A stretch of 56,898 nt of DNA from NCBI GenBank assembly GCA_902569735.1, contig CACFVE010000006.1, positions 1 to 56,898 of the forward strand, written 5' to 3'. The notes below the pieces were generated by a model. The model did not search any database. It had not been told where the DNA came from and saw nothing but the letters and a program-made list of their open reading frames with translations. This stretch comes from an uncultured Pelagibacteraceae bacterium (GTDB taxonomy: Bacteria; Pseudomonadota; Alphaproteobacteria; Pelagibacterales; Pelagibacteraceae). The stretch's first letter is position 1; every line of letters starts with the position of its first letter. The position numbers were made by a program, and so were the translations under genes. Shown one piece after another: positions 42,784 through 50,951 of the stretch.

Positions 42784-42935
42784 CTGAATAAGTGAGTGGG
42801 GAATCAATGTTAAATTCATTGGCTGTACCTGCAACCGTAAAGTCGGAGCGCCACCCAGTATAGTCCGCTGTTGAATGATGGCCAGGGAAAGCCTAGTTCT
42901 GCGATGAAAAATTAGCAACGGCAATATCGTAAACC
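42784..42935 (+). ncRNA. Cobalamin riboswitch
   Basis: The leader of the TonB-receptor gene contains the cobalamin aptamer core: GGGGAATCAATG, then GGCTGTACCTGCAACCGTAA, GTCGGAGCGCCACCC and CCAGGGAAAGCCTAG. The boundaries are approximate. When bound to B12 it should shut down expression of the receptor. GGCC in the short stretch before the ATG (GGGCCGTGT) could pair with GGCCAGGG of the aptamer tail, which would occlude the start, so translational control is likely. Confidence 0.87.
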
Positions 42936-42970
42936 AAAGTTTTTTAACTTTGCAATTGAAAGGGCCGTGT

Positions 42971-44821
42971 ATGAAATATTTTATAATATTTTTTTCTTTT
43001 TTTATTTTATATTTTTCTCAAGTCAAAAGTGAGGAAATTGAAAATTGTACTTGGAAAAATGATATAGGAAAACCTTGCATTACAATTTTTTCAGCTCCAA
43101 ACACATCTAATATAAACGAAAAATCACTTGGAAAAACAGTTATTACTAAACAACAAATGATAGAGTCGGGTTATGACGATGTTAGGAGTCTTTTGGAGCA
43201 AGTAGCAGGGATCGACGTTTATAGTGATGGTCCTAAAGGTCAGAAAACTTCTATTTTTATGAGAGGCACTAACTCAAATCATACATTGGTTTTATTAAAT
43301 GGAATTCCAATAAATGATCAGAGCTCACCCAAAGCAATGTTTGATTTCGGTTATGATTTCTTACAAGGATTGCAACAAATTGAAATTTACAAAGGAGCTG
43401 CTGGGGCAATTTTTGGACCAGCTGCAATTGGAGGAGCTATTAATTTTATTACAGATATAAATTATCAAAATTCGATTTCAGTTAGTCACTCAAATAGTAG
43501 AACAAATTCTGTAAGTGGTAATTATACCTACATAACTGAAAATGGTTGGCATCATAATTTTCAAGCTGGTTCTTCTCAAATTGAAGAGTTGAGCACACAA
43601 AATACCTCTAAGGATTTGGACGGAACAAAAAATTTATCTTTAAGCTATAATTCTGTAAAATTCTTAGACGATAATCATAAATTAAAATTTACAGGTTATT
43701 CGCGTAAAACAGACTCAGGCTATGATAGCTGGGACGATGCTAACGCAAATGCAGATAATATTATGTATGCTTTACAATCATCTATTGAGAGAAAAAAAGA
43801 TAATATTGAGGATAATTTAATAGCACATGTACACGTACATGATAGATTTTATGACACAGCTGTTAAAAATAAATATTATTCTCAATCCTATACTTTAAAA
43901 GGTGAAAGAAAATTTAATATAGCAGACAACTTATCCGTAGGAGTAGGAAGTGACTATAATTATAACAAGGGTGACTTTATAATTCATGGAAACTGGGGAT
44001 CTTCAGCAGAAGGTCATTCAGATAATTTGGGAATATACTCAAATTTAGGATATCAAGTAAATGATAATACAATAGTATCAGGTCACTTAAGAGGTGATAG
44101 TCATAAGTATAGTCAAGAAAATTTAACGTATAGAGTAAATTTAACGAAATTATTAAATAATTTTACTTTGAGTTTGTCAGAGTCTACTGGTCTTAGACAT
44201 CCAGATTTATTCGTATTACATGGAAGCAATCCAAGCGGAACATTTAAATCGATGAAAACAACTAAACCAGAGACTAGTTTAACCCGAGAATTATCTTTAA
44301 AGTACAATTTTTCAAATAATACTTTTTTTGAAACCACTGCTTACAAAAGTTCAGTATCTGATGTTTTGAACAGAAGTACATCAACAGGTGGTTATAATGA
44401 ACTAATTGATATTAAGCAGGAAGGGTTAGAAAATAGTTTTAGTTTTAAAGATAAAACTCAAAAATTATCTCTTTATAATACATTTTCTAAAAGTAGAGAA
44501 GGAAACGGAAGACCACAACTTCGAAGACCAGAACAGCAATTTGGTGTCAAATACTCTAAAAAATTTAATTCACAATTTTTAGGACCATTTGATTTAAATT
44601 ATGACTATAGACATGTAGGAAAAGTCGAAGATTGGAAAAAAGGAACTTTTAGAGCTAAAGTTGACAGTTCGGATATTATGAATATGAGTTTATCAAAAGA
44701 TTATTTTGGAAGTATTTGGTCTATAAATGTCTTAAATTTAACAGACGAAGAATACCAAAGGCCCGATACATATAATCAAGAAGGTAGAAGAATTGGGTTG
44801 TCATTTATGTATAAATATTAA
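42971..44821 (+). CDS. btuB: TonB-dependent outer-membrane receptor, BtuB-like
   Basis: From the ATG at 42971 (an upstream in-frame TTG would lie inside the leader) the 616-residue protein has a signal peptide (residues 1-23, MKYFIIFFSFFILYFSQVKS), a plug domain (VRSLLEQVAGIDVY, IFMRGTNSNHTLVLLNGIP, IEIYKGAAGAIFGPAAIGGAINFIT) and a barrel ending in MYKY with a terminal aromatic residue. It takes up a large substrate through the outer membrane with energy from TonB. The cobalamin riboswitch in its leader points to vitamin B12 or a precursor. TonB receptors are scarce in SAR11 as I recall, so this is notable. Confidence 0.9.
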   Translation: MKYFIIFFSFFILYFSQVKSEEIENCTWKNDIGKPCITIFSAPNTSNINEKSLGKTVITKQQMIESGYDDVRSLLEQVAGIDVYSDGPKGQKTSIFMRGTNSNHTLVLLNGIPINDQSSPKAMFDFGYDFLQGLQQIEIYKGAAGAIFGPAAIGGAINFITDINYQNSISVSHSNSRTNSVSGNYTYITENGWHHNFQAGSSQIEELSTQNTSKDLDGTKNLSLSYNSVKFLDDNHKLKFTGYSRKTDSGYDSWDDANANADNIMYALQSSIERKKDNIEDNLIAHVHVHDRFYDTAVKNKYYSQSYTLKGERKFNIADNLSVGVGSDYNYNKGDFIIHGNWGSSAEGHSDNLGIYSNLGYQVNDNTIVSGHLRGDSHKYSQENLTYRVNLTKLLNNFTLSLSESTGLRHPDLFVLHGSNPSGTFKSMKTTKPETSLTRELSLKYNFSNNTFFETTAYKSSVSDVLNRSTSTGGYNELIDIKQEGLENSFSFKDKTQKLSLYNTFSKSREGNGRPQLRRPEQQFGVKYSKKFNSQFLGPFDLNYDYRHVGKVEDWKKGTFRAKVDSSDIMNMSLSKDYFGSIWSINVLNLTDEEYQRPDTYNQEGRRIGLSFMYKY

Positions 44822-44833
44822 TAATTACAATTG

Positions 44834-45316
44834 ATGAAAAATTTGAATATTTATTTAAGTGTATTTATTGCTTTAGCAATTACAAGATTTATACCCCATC
44901 CACCGAACTTCACTAGTTTATTGGCTTTAAGTTTTTATGTTCCTGCGTTATTGGGTATTCGATACTTGCCGATAGTCATTATCAGTTTTGCTATAACAGA
45001 TGTCTTAATTGGTTTTCATAATACAATATTATTTACTTGGGGTAGTGTTTTAATTGTTGGATTATTATCTAATTATCTTAACAAATCGATAATATTTAGG
45101 ATGTCAGGAGCATTAGCTGGTGTTTTTATATTTTATTTAATTACTAATTTTGGTGTGTGGTCTGGTGGCATGTATGGGTATAGCCCTAGCGGACTTATGA
45201 CAAGTTATATTATGGGTTTACCATTTTTAGGATATAACTTAATCTCAACTTTCTTGTTTTCGGCTTTGATAGAAACTGTTTACAGGTTTTATAAAGTAAA
45301 AGTAAAAAAAATCTAA
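44834..45316 (+). CDS. DUF6580-like small membrane transport protein
   Basis: This 160-residue protein (ATG 44834; a TTG lies just before) has five or so membrane helices and the motif FIPHPPNFTSLLALSFYVPALLG at its N-terminus, resembling the DUF6580 family of putative transporters often found beside B12 receptor genes. It lies 12 bases after btuB and so should share the riboswitch. It is probably the inner-membrane step of B12 uptake, like an S-component; energy coupling is not visible. Family recalled rather than searched. Confidence 0.68.
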   Translation: MKNLNIYLSVFIALAITRFIPHPPNFTSLLALSFYVPALLGIRYLPIVIISFAITDVLIGFHNTILFTWGSVLIVGLLSNYLNKSIIFRMSGALAGVFIFYLITNFGVWSGGMYGYSPSGLMTSYIMGLPFLGYNLISTFLFSALIETVYRFYKVKVKKI

Positions 45317-45357
45317 TTCAAATCAATTTTTTAAAAATATTAATCTAAAGTAAGTTT

Positions 45358-45434
<77 letters not shown>

Positions 45435-45439
45435 TTAAA

Positions 45440-45643
45440 TTATAATTTTTTAATGTTTATTGCTTGGAGTTTATTTTTTTCTTCTTTTATATCGAACTGT
45501 ATTTTTTGTTCTTCTTTTAAAACTCTAAGTTTAGACTCTTCTAAAGACGAAACATGTAAAAAAATATCTTTATTTGTTTCATCATCTGTAATAAATCCAT
45601 ATCCTTTTTTTGCATTAAACCATTTAACTTTACCTGATGGCAT
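45440..45643 (-). CDS. cspA: Cold-shock domain protein
   Basis: This 67-residue protein has the CSD core: SGKVKWFNAKKGYGFITDD (RNP1) and DIFLHVSSL (RNP2). It binds single-stranded RNA and melts structures. I start it at ATG 45643, which has GAGAGG nine bases upstream; the in-frame ATG at 45658 overlaps that site and would add MRGSI. It lies 23 bases after rpsU and just before tRNA-fMet, in a run of translation genes. Confidence 0.93.
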   Translation of the reverse strand: MPSGKVKWFNAKKGYGFITDDETNKDIFLHVSSLEESKLRVLKEEQKIQFDIKEEKNKLQAINIKKL

Positions 45644-45666
45644 GATTGATCCTCTCATTTTAATAA

Positions 45667-45861
45667 TTAATACCTATTTTTTAATTTTTGTAGTTTTTTT
45701 ATTCTTTTAATATTTTCAGTTTGGACTCTTTTTTTTCTTTCCGAAGGTTTTTCGTATGTGCTTTTCATTTTCATAACCTTAAAAAAACCCTCTTTCTGAA
45801 GCTTTCTTTTTAAAACTCGGATTGCTTGTTCTACATTATTATCTTTAACGTCTATTTTTAT
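45667..45861 (-). CDS. rpsU: Ribosomal protein bS21 with an AUA start codon
   Basis: The frame encodes 64 residues that match S21 from the first codon: (M)KIDVKDNNVEQAIRVLKR, then KEGFFKVMK and STYEKPSERKKR. No ATG, GTG or TTG exists between the in-frame stop TAA (just upstream of the Shine-Dalgarno) and codon 30. AGGAGG (45867-45872) lies five bases before an ATA at 45859-45861, and counting that ATA as codon 1 gives the usual S21 length. I conclude that AUA is the start. S21 helps mRNA binding on the 30S subunit. It lies between trcR and csp. A sequencing error (G read as A) cannot be excluded. Confidence 0.9.
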   Translation of the reverse strand: MKIDVKDNNVEQAIRVLKRKLQKEGFFKVMKMKSTYEKPSERKKRVQTENIKRIKKLQKLKNRY

Positions 45862-45866
45862 AAAAA

Positions 45867-45872
45867 CCTCCT
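45867..45872 (-). promoter_or_regulatory. Consensus Shine-Dalgarno of rpsU
   Basis: AGGAGG on the minus strand, five bases ahead of the ATA codon. Such a full match is rare in this window and it fixes the start at AUA. Confidence 0.88.
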
Positions 45873-45911
45873 GTTAATTTTACGTTAGTTATCATTTGCT
45901 TCCTTAATTGT

Positions 45912-46496
45912 CTACACCGAAGCTGCTTGGGCTTTTTTTTCTTCTCTTATTTTAGCTTTTTTTTCTCTCTCTACTCTTCTTTTAGCTTTTGCTAGACTTT
46001 TTTGAAAGGCTTCTTGAGTACAGAGCGCTAAAATAACTGGATCCCTAGGTTTAAGATTTGAAAAATTCCAATAGCTTCTTTTTCTAATTAATGAAACTGT
46101 ACCTTTAGTGCTACCAACCAATTTTGAAATTTGCCCATCTGTCAATTCTGATGCATTTTTACATAACCACAAAATTGCATCAGGTCTATCTTGTCTTTTA
46201 GACAAAGGAGTATATTTAGGTTTTTTTCTTTCTTTAATTTCTACTTCATCAATTCTTTTTAATAGACTTAATTTTTTTTGAGGATCTTTTGAACAAGATT
46301 CTACTTCTTCCCTAGATAATTGACCTGCCAAAATTGGGTTATAAGCTTTAATGCTTTTTGCAACATCCCCATCTGCGATTCCCTTAACTTCTAGTTCATG
46401 TAAATTACAGAATTCTGCAATTTGTTTAAATGTTAGTGTTGTGTTTTCTACCAACCAAACAGCCGTAGCTTTTGGCATAAATGGTGCTTCAGGCAT
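45912..46496 (-). CDS. trcR: TrcR-type cell-cycle regulator (DUF1013)
   Basis: This 194-residue protein matches the DUF1013 family, limited to Alphaproteobacteria: the N-terminal PFMPKATAVWLVENTTLTFKQIAEFC and RQDRPDAILWLCKNASELTDGQISKLVGSTKGTVSLIRKRSYWN helix-turn-helix segments, and a charged C-terminal tail. The family includes the cell-cycle transcriptional regulator TrcR. It lies three bases after rpmE and before rpsU. Confidence 0.88.
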   Translation of the reverse strand: MPEAPFMPKATAVWLVENTTLTFKQIAEFCNLHELEVKGIADGDVAKSIKAYNPILAGQLSREEVESCSKDPQKKLSLLKRIDEVEIKERKKPKYTPLSKRQDRPDAILWLCKNASELTDGQISKLVGSTKGTVSLIRKRSYWNFSNLKPRDPVILALCTQEAFQKSLAKAKRRVEREKKAKIREEKKAQAASV

Positions 46497-46499
46497 ATT

Positions 46500-46724
46500 T
46501 TATTTTTTTTTTCTAAGGTTGCTAAATTTTTTATTATATTTACTCACTCTTCCTTTGTCTAAAATCTTTTGAGCTCCACCAGTCCATGCATAATGTGATT
46601 TTGGATCTATATCCAATTTTAAAGTATCGTTTTCTTTCCCCCAAGTAGATCTGGTTTCAAATTCACTTCCATCAGTCATAACAACTTTTATTTTATGATA
46701 ATTAGGATGTATATTTTTTTTCAT
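46500..46724 (-). CDS. rpmE: Ribosomal protein bL31
   Basis: The 74-residue protein has [47 protein letters not shown], typical of bL31. It lacks the CxxC zinc ligands, as in the form common in Alphaproteobacteria. It lies at the head of the rpmE-trcR-rpsU-csp-tRNA run, 28 bases after suhB. Confidence 0.95.
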   Translation of the reverse strand: MKKNIHPNYHKIKVVMTDGSEFETRSTWGKENDTLKLDIDPKSHYAWTGGAQKILDKGRVSKYNKKFSNLRKKK

Positions 46725-46752
46725 GTTGCGAGTTTTATATTATTAAAGGTTT

Positions 46753-47556
46753 TTACTCAATATTTTTCTTAATAATTAAATCTCTTAATTCATTATGAAT
46801 ATTTGTATTTGAGGCTAAAATGTTCTTTTTTAATGGCGCTTTACTATCTGGTTCAAAAAAATCAATAAATCCTCCAGCTTCTTTTAAAATAATTATACCA
46901 GCAGCTATGTCCCAATAATTTAATTCTCTCTGCCAATATCCATCAAATCTACCACAGGCTACATATGCCATATCTAAAGCAGCACTTCCAAATTTTCTAA
47001 CAGGAGTTAGAATGGAATTTGATACTTTAATAAACTCAGAAAAAATTTCTTCTTTTATGCTACTCGTTTTTCTTGGACCACCAGTCACAACAAGAGCATC
47101 TTTTAATTTTTTTTTGTTTGAAACTCTTATTCTTGAATTATTTAAATATGCACCGTTTCCTTTCTCAGCAACAAACATCTCATTTTTAATTGGGTCAAGA
47201 ATAACACCACATTTAATTTCATTTTTTTCTTCATATCCTATAGAAATAGCGAATTGAGGTATCCCATTTAAAAAATTCGTTGTTCCATCTATAGGGTCAA
47301 CAATCCATCTATTACTTGTGTTTGATTTATTAATAATTCCTGATTCTTCAGTAATAATTCCATAATCCGGATGAGCTTTTAGTAATTCTTCAATGATTAT
47401 TTTTTCAGTTCTTTTATCAGCTGAAGTTACAAAATCACCGGGACCTTTAGATGATACTTGTAAATTTTCTATTTCACCAAAATCCCTTATTAAAGACCTC
47501 GATGCTTTCATACACGCTTTGGTAATAATATTTATTTGAGGAGAGTTTAATCTCAT
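46753..47556 (-). CDS. suhB: Inositol monophosphatase family protein (SuhB-like)
   Basis: This 267-residue phosphatase has EESG and the metal-binding WIVDPIDGTTNFLNG (near residue 85) and the second site YWDIAAGIIILKEAGG (near residue 220), both Mg-dependent phosphatase motifs. SuhB-type proteins hydrolyse inositol-1-phosphate and in E. coli also help rRNA antitermination. Its start overlaps the efp stop by one base. Confidence 0.93.
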   Translation of the reverse strand: MRLNSPQINIITKACMKASRSLIRDFGEIENLQVSSKGPGDFVTSADKRTEKIIIEELLKAHPDYGIITEESGIINKSNTSNRWIVDPIDGTTNFLNGIPQFAISIGYEEKNEIKCGVILDPIKNEMFVAEKGNGAYLNNSRIRVSNKKKLKDALVVTGGPRKTSSIKEEIFSEFIKVSNSILTPVRKFGSAALDMAYVACGRFDGYWQRELNYWDIAAGIIILKEAGGFIDFFEPDSKAPLKKNILASNTNIHNELRDLIIKKNIE

Positions 47557-48119
47557 TAATTAACTCTCTTCACATATTCCAAAGTACGAGTATCTACTAA
47601 AATTTTTTCTCCACTTTCAATAAAAGGAGGAACATCTATTTTTATTCCACAATCTAACAATGCCGGCTTATATGAAGAAGAAGCAGTTTGATTTTTTATA
47701 GCGGCATCAGTGCTTTCAATAGTACACTCTATATTATTAGGAAGATTTATTGAAATAGGTTTTTCTTCCATAAAAGAAATTGTAACTTCTAGATTTTCCT
47801 TTAATAGCTTATGTTGTTCTCCAGTTATAGATTTTGAAATTTCAACTTGTTCAAAAGTTTTATTATCCATAAAATGACAATTTTCTCCGTCAACATATAA
47901 AAAATTAAATTTTTTTTCTTCTACCTCCGCTTTTTCTACAGTTTCGTTTGATCGAAATCTTTCATTTAACTTTGTACCTTTGATAACACTTTTTAGTTCT
48001 ACTTGATTAAAAGCTCCTCCTTTTCCTGGTTTGACGTGTTGTGTTTTCAAAACGTTCCAATAGTCGTTTTTATGTTCAATAATCATCCCTGGTTTAATCT
48101 CAATAGCAGTAATTTTCAT
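47556..48119 (-). CDS. efp: Translation elongation factor P
   Basis: This 187-residue protein has three beta domains: KPGMIIEHKNDYWNVLKTQHVKPGKGGAFNQVELKSV with the modifiable lysine at K33 in the first, and RTLEYVKRV at its end. It relieves stalling at polyproline. Its start overlaps the thiE stop by four bases. No epmA or epmB is in the window. Confidence 0.95.
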   Translation of the reverse strand: MKITAIEIKPGMIIEHKNDYWNVLKTQHVKPGKGGAFNQVELKSVIKGTKLNERFRSNETVEKAEVEEKKFNFLYVDGENCHFMDNKTFEQVEISKSITGEQHKLLKENLEVTISFMEEKPISINLPNNIECTIESTDAAIKNQTASSSYKPALLDCGIKIDVPPFIESGEKILVDTRTLEYVKRVN

Positions 48120-48718
48120 TTAAATTCTTTAATTGCAATTTCTGGTTTTAATTTTGGGTTATCCCAAATATAACTCGATATTGCAATATATTTAGCTCCT
48201 GATTTTATAAATTTTTTGTAATTAGAATTATTAATTCCACCTATTGCAATAATTGGTTTTTTTATATTTCTTTTTGCCCATTTTAAAATGTTTAAATTAG
48301 CTTTTTTAGCATCAGGTTTTAGCTTTGATTTGTAAAAAGATCCAAATGCTAAATAATCTACTTTATTTTGAACTGCAATTTTGGCTAATGATCTAGAGTT
48401 ATGACAAGTTACTCCAATAATTTTCTTTTTAAGATATTTTCTAGCATTTACTACAGATGCATCATTTTGACCTAGATGGCACCCATCAGCACCAATAATT
48501 TTTGTAATATTAGGATGATCGTTAATTATTAGTTTAACTTTATATTTTTTTGTAATTTTTTTTATTTCTTTAGCAATTTTAATAATTTTATTCTTTTTTA
48601 TTCTTTTTAATCTTAACTGAAAAAATTTAACATTTTTATTAGAAAGAACTTTTTTAAGATCATCATAAAAATAACCATGAACTTTCTCTGGGGATATTAA
48701 ATATACTAACTTTTTCAA
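48116..48718 (-). CDS. thiE: Thiamine-phosphate synthase family protein
   Basis: The protein has 200 residues of TIM-barrel type: FFQLRLKR, IINDHPNITKIIGADGCHLGQNDASV, IGVTCHN, DYLAFGSFYKSKLKP and IAIGGINNSN fit ThiE/TenI. ThiE joins the pyrimidine and thiazole phosphates. The VDYLAFGSFYKS segment fits ThiE's phosphate loop. SAR11 cells are known to need outside pyrimidine precursor, so a scavenging role is likely. A TenI-like variant is the alternative. Confidence 0.82.
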   Translation of the reverse strand: MKKLVYLISPEKVHGYFYDDLKKVLSNKNVKFFQLRLKRIKKNKIIKIAKEIKKITKKYKVKLIINDHPNITKIIGADGCHLGQNDASVVNARKYLKKKIIGVTCHNSRSLAKIAVQNKVDYLAFGSFYKSKLKPDAKKANLNILKWAKRNIKKPIIAIGGINNSNYKKFIKSGAKYIAISSYIWDNPKLKPEIAIKEFK

Positions 48719-48723
48719 GTTAA

Positions 48724-49740
48724 TTAAGCAGCAGCTTCTTGTTCTAAATTTTCAGACCACTCTCCTTTTGAAGAAAGTCCGTTCATTTTCGCTCTATGAT
48801 CAAAAGCTTTTTGAATATTATTATGATTATTTTGATCTTTACCAAATGCTTTTAAAGCACTTGCTTGCAAACCTCTTCCATAAGAAAAAGTAATTAAAAA
48901 ATTAGTATCATTGATTTTGTTGATTTCATTTAAATTTTTACTTGCTTCAATTTCTGATTGTCCACCTGACAGAAAGGCAATTCCAGTAACTTCGCTAGGT
49001 ACATTTTTTTTTAGACAATCTAATGTTTTTGTGGCAATTTCTTCAGCACTTGATTTTTGTTTTGATTCAGATCCAGGAACAATCATGTTTGGTTTTAGAA
49101 CAGTTCCTTTTAAATTTACTTTATGAATTGCTAGCTCGTTATAACATTCATTCAATACATTAGTTGTTACCTGGTAGCATTTATCGATATCATGAGATCC
49201 GTCCATCAACACCTCAGGCTCAACTATTGGAACCATTTTAGACTCTTGAACAAGTGCAGCATATCTTGCAAGAGCATGAGCATTTGATTTTATTGACTGC
49301 GAAGATGGAAATTTATCTCCGATTTTATAAACTGCTCTCCATTTTGTAAATCTAGCCCCAAGTTCATAATATTCTTTTAATCTCTCTCTTAAGCCGTCTA
49401 GACCTTCTGTAACTGTTTCTTCAGAAGAACCAGCTAGAGGTTTTGCACCTTTATCAACCTTAATACCTGGAATAGCGTCATTTTTGGAAATCAGCTCTGG
49501 TATTGTTGGTCCAAGGGTAGTTTTTTGTTTTATAGTTTCATCAAAAAGAATAACTCCACCAATATAATTTTTCATAGCTTTAGAGCTAAAAAGAGTTTGT
49601 CTAAACATTAATCTATTTTTTTCAGAATTTTCTACATTGATGCTTTTAAATCTTTTAGCAATTGTCCCTGTGCTTTCATCTGCAGCCAATATTCCCTTTC
49701 CTTTAGCACACATTTTTTTTGCAATTTCTTCTAATGTCAT
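48724..49740 (-). CDS. fbaB: Fructose-bisphosphate aldolase, class I
   Basis: The 338-residue class I aldolase begins LEEIAKKMCAKGKGILAADESTGTIAKRF and includes RFTKWRAVYKI, EPEVLMDGSHD and the Schiff-base lysine in GTVLKPNMIVPG. It splits or forms fructose 1,6-bisphosphate without a metal. It follows pgk after nine bases and belongs to a run with tkt, central carbon metabolism. Confidence 0.94.
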   Translation of the reverse strand: MTLEEIAKKMCAKGKGILAADESTGTIAKRFKSINVENSEKNRLMFRQTLFSSKAMKNYIGGVILFDETIKQKTTLGPTIPELISKNDAIPGIKVDKGAKPLAGSSEETVTEGLDGLRERLKEYYELGARFTKWRAVYKIGDKFPSSQSIKSNAHALARYAALVQESKMVPIVEPEVLMDGSHDIDKCYQVTTNVLNECYNELAIHKVNLKGTVLKPNMIVPGSESKQKSSAEEIATKTLDCLKKNVPSEVTGIAFLSGGQSEIEASKNLNEINKINDTNFLITFSYGRGLQASALKAFGKDQNNHNNIQKAFDHRAKMNGLSSKGEWSENLEQEAAA

Positions 49741-49749
49741 AGCTGATAT

Positions 49750-50940
49750 TTATTTTAAAACATTGAGGCCGGGCAAGTCTTTTCCTTCAAGAAATTCTAA
49801 AAACGCTCCACCTGCTGTTGATAAGTGTGTAAAAGCAAATTTATTGTCACTTTTATTTAGTGCTGAAATTGTGTCTCCGCCACCAAGTATTGATATTAGA
49901 GATTTTTTAGATGTATTTTCTGAAATTTTCTTTGCTATTGACAATGTACCTACCGAAAAGTTTTTATTTTCAAAGTATCCCGCAGGACCATTCCACAAGA
50001 TAGTACTAGATTGATCTATTATATTTTCAATATTTTTTAATGTTTTTGGCCCCAAATCTAGGATTATCTCATTTTCTTCGATTGAGTCTTGTTTTTTAGT
50101 TATCGCACGACCTTCAAAATTAGTAGAGACATTGCAGTCTTCAGGAATAAAAATATTACAATTATATTTTTTAGCGTCGGCATATATTGTACTAACTATT
50201 TTTTCAGAATTTTTTTCTATTAGTGATTTTCCAACTTTAAAACCTTTGAATTTTAAAAAATTATTAGCCATGGCTCCAACTATAATAATGTTGTTTACAT
50301 TTTTTATTAAGTTAGTAATCACATTAATTTTTGAAGAAATTTTTGAACCTCCAATAATACAGGTAACAGGTTCTTTTTTATTTTGTATAACTGAGCTTAT
50401 GGCATTTACTTCTTTTTTAAGTAATGGTCCTGCATATGATTTACCTATGTGTTTTGTAATTTTGTGAATAGAAGCTTGTTCTCTATGACAACATGAAAAA
50501 GCATCATTGATATAAATATCTCCAAGTGAAGCAAGTTTTTTGGCAAAACTGTCGTCATTTTCACTCTCTTTTTTAAAGAATCTTATATTTTCTAGTAAAA
50601 TAATTTCTCCTTCTTTTAAGTATGAAAATTTGCTTTTTGTCTCTTCATTTATATCTCCCATGAAAAAGAATACGTTTGTTTCTAGTTGCTCTTTTAAAAA
50701 TTTATATATAGGAGTCAAAGACAATTCTGTATTTTTTACTCCCTCTGGTCTACCAAGATGGCTTATAATAAGTATTTTTGCTTTTTTTTTTATTAAATTT
50801 TTTAAAAAAGGTAAATTTACTAAAATTCTTGTCTGATCTTGAATTTTTTTTTCATTTAAAGGTACATTTAAATCAAGTCTAAGAATGATTGTTTTATTCT
50901 GAACATCTAAATTATCAGAAAAATATTTTATTTTACTCAT
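49750..50940 (-). CDS. pgk: Phosphoglycerate kinase
   Basis: This 396-residue protein has LRLDLNVPLN, ISHLGRPEG, the IIGGSKISSKINVI segment and the nucleotide-binding GGGDTISALN with STAGGAFLEFLEG at the C-terminus. It catalyses ATP formation from 1,3-bisphosphoglycerate. It is 11 bases after tkt. Confidence 0.96.
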   Translation of the reverse strand: MSKIKYFSDNLDVQNKTIILRLDLNVPLNEKKIQDQTRILVNLPFLKNLIKKKAKILIISHLGRPEGVKNTELSLTPIYKFLKEQLETNVFFFMGDINEETKSKFSYLKEGEIILLENIRFFKKESENDDSFAKKLASLGDIYINDAFSCCHREQASIHKITKHIGKSYAGPLLKKEVNAISSVIQNKKEPVTCIIGGSKISSKINVITNLIKNVNNIIIVGAMANNFLKFKGFKVGKSLIEKNSEKIVSTIYADAKKYNCNIFIPEDCNVSTNFEGRAITKKQDSIEENEIILDLGPKTLKNIENIIDQSSTILWNGPAGYFENKNFSVGTLSIAKKISENTSKKSLISILGGGDTISALNKSDNKFAFTHLSTAGGAFLEFLEGKDLPGLNVLK

Positions 50941-50951
50941 TTTAACTGTAG

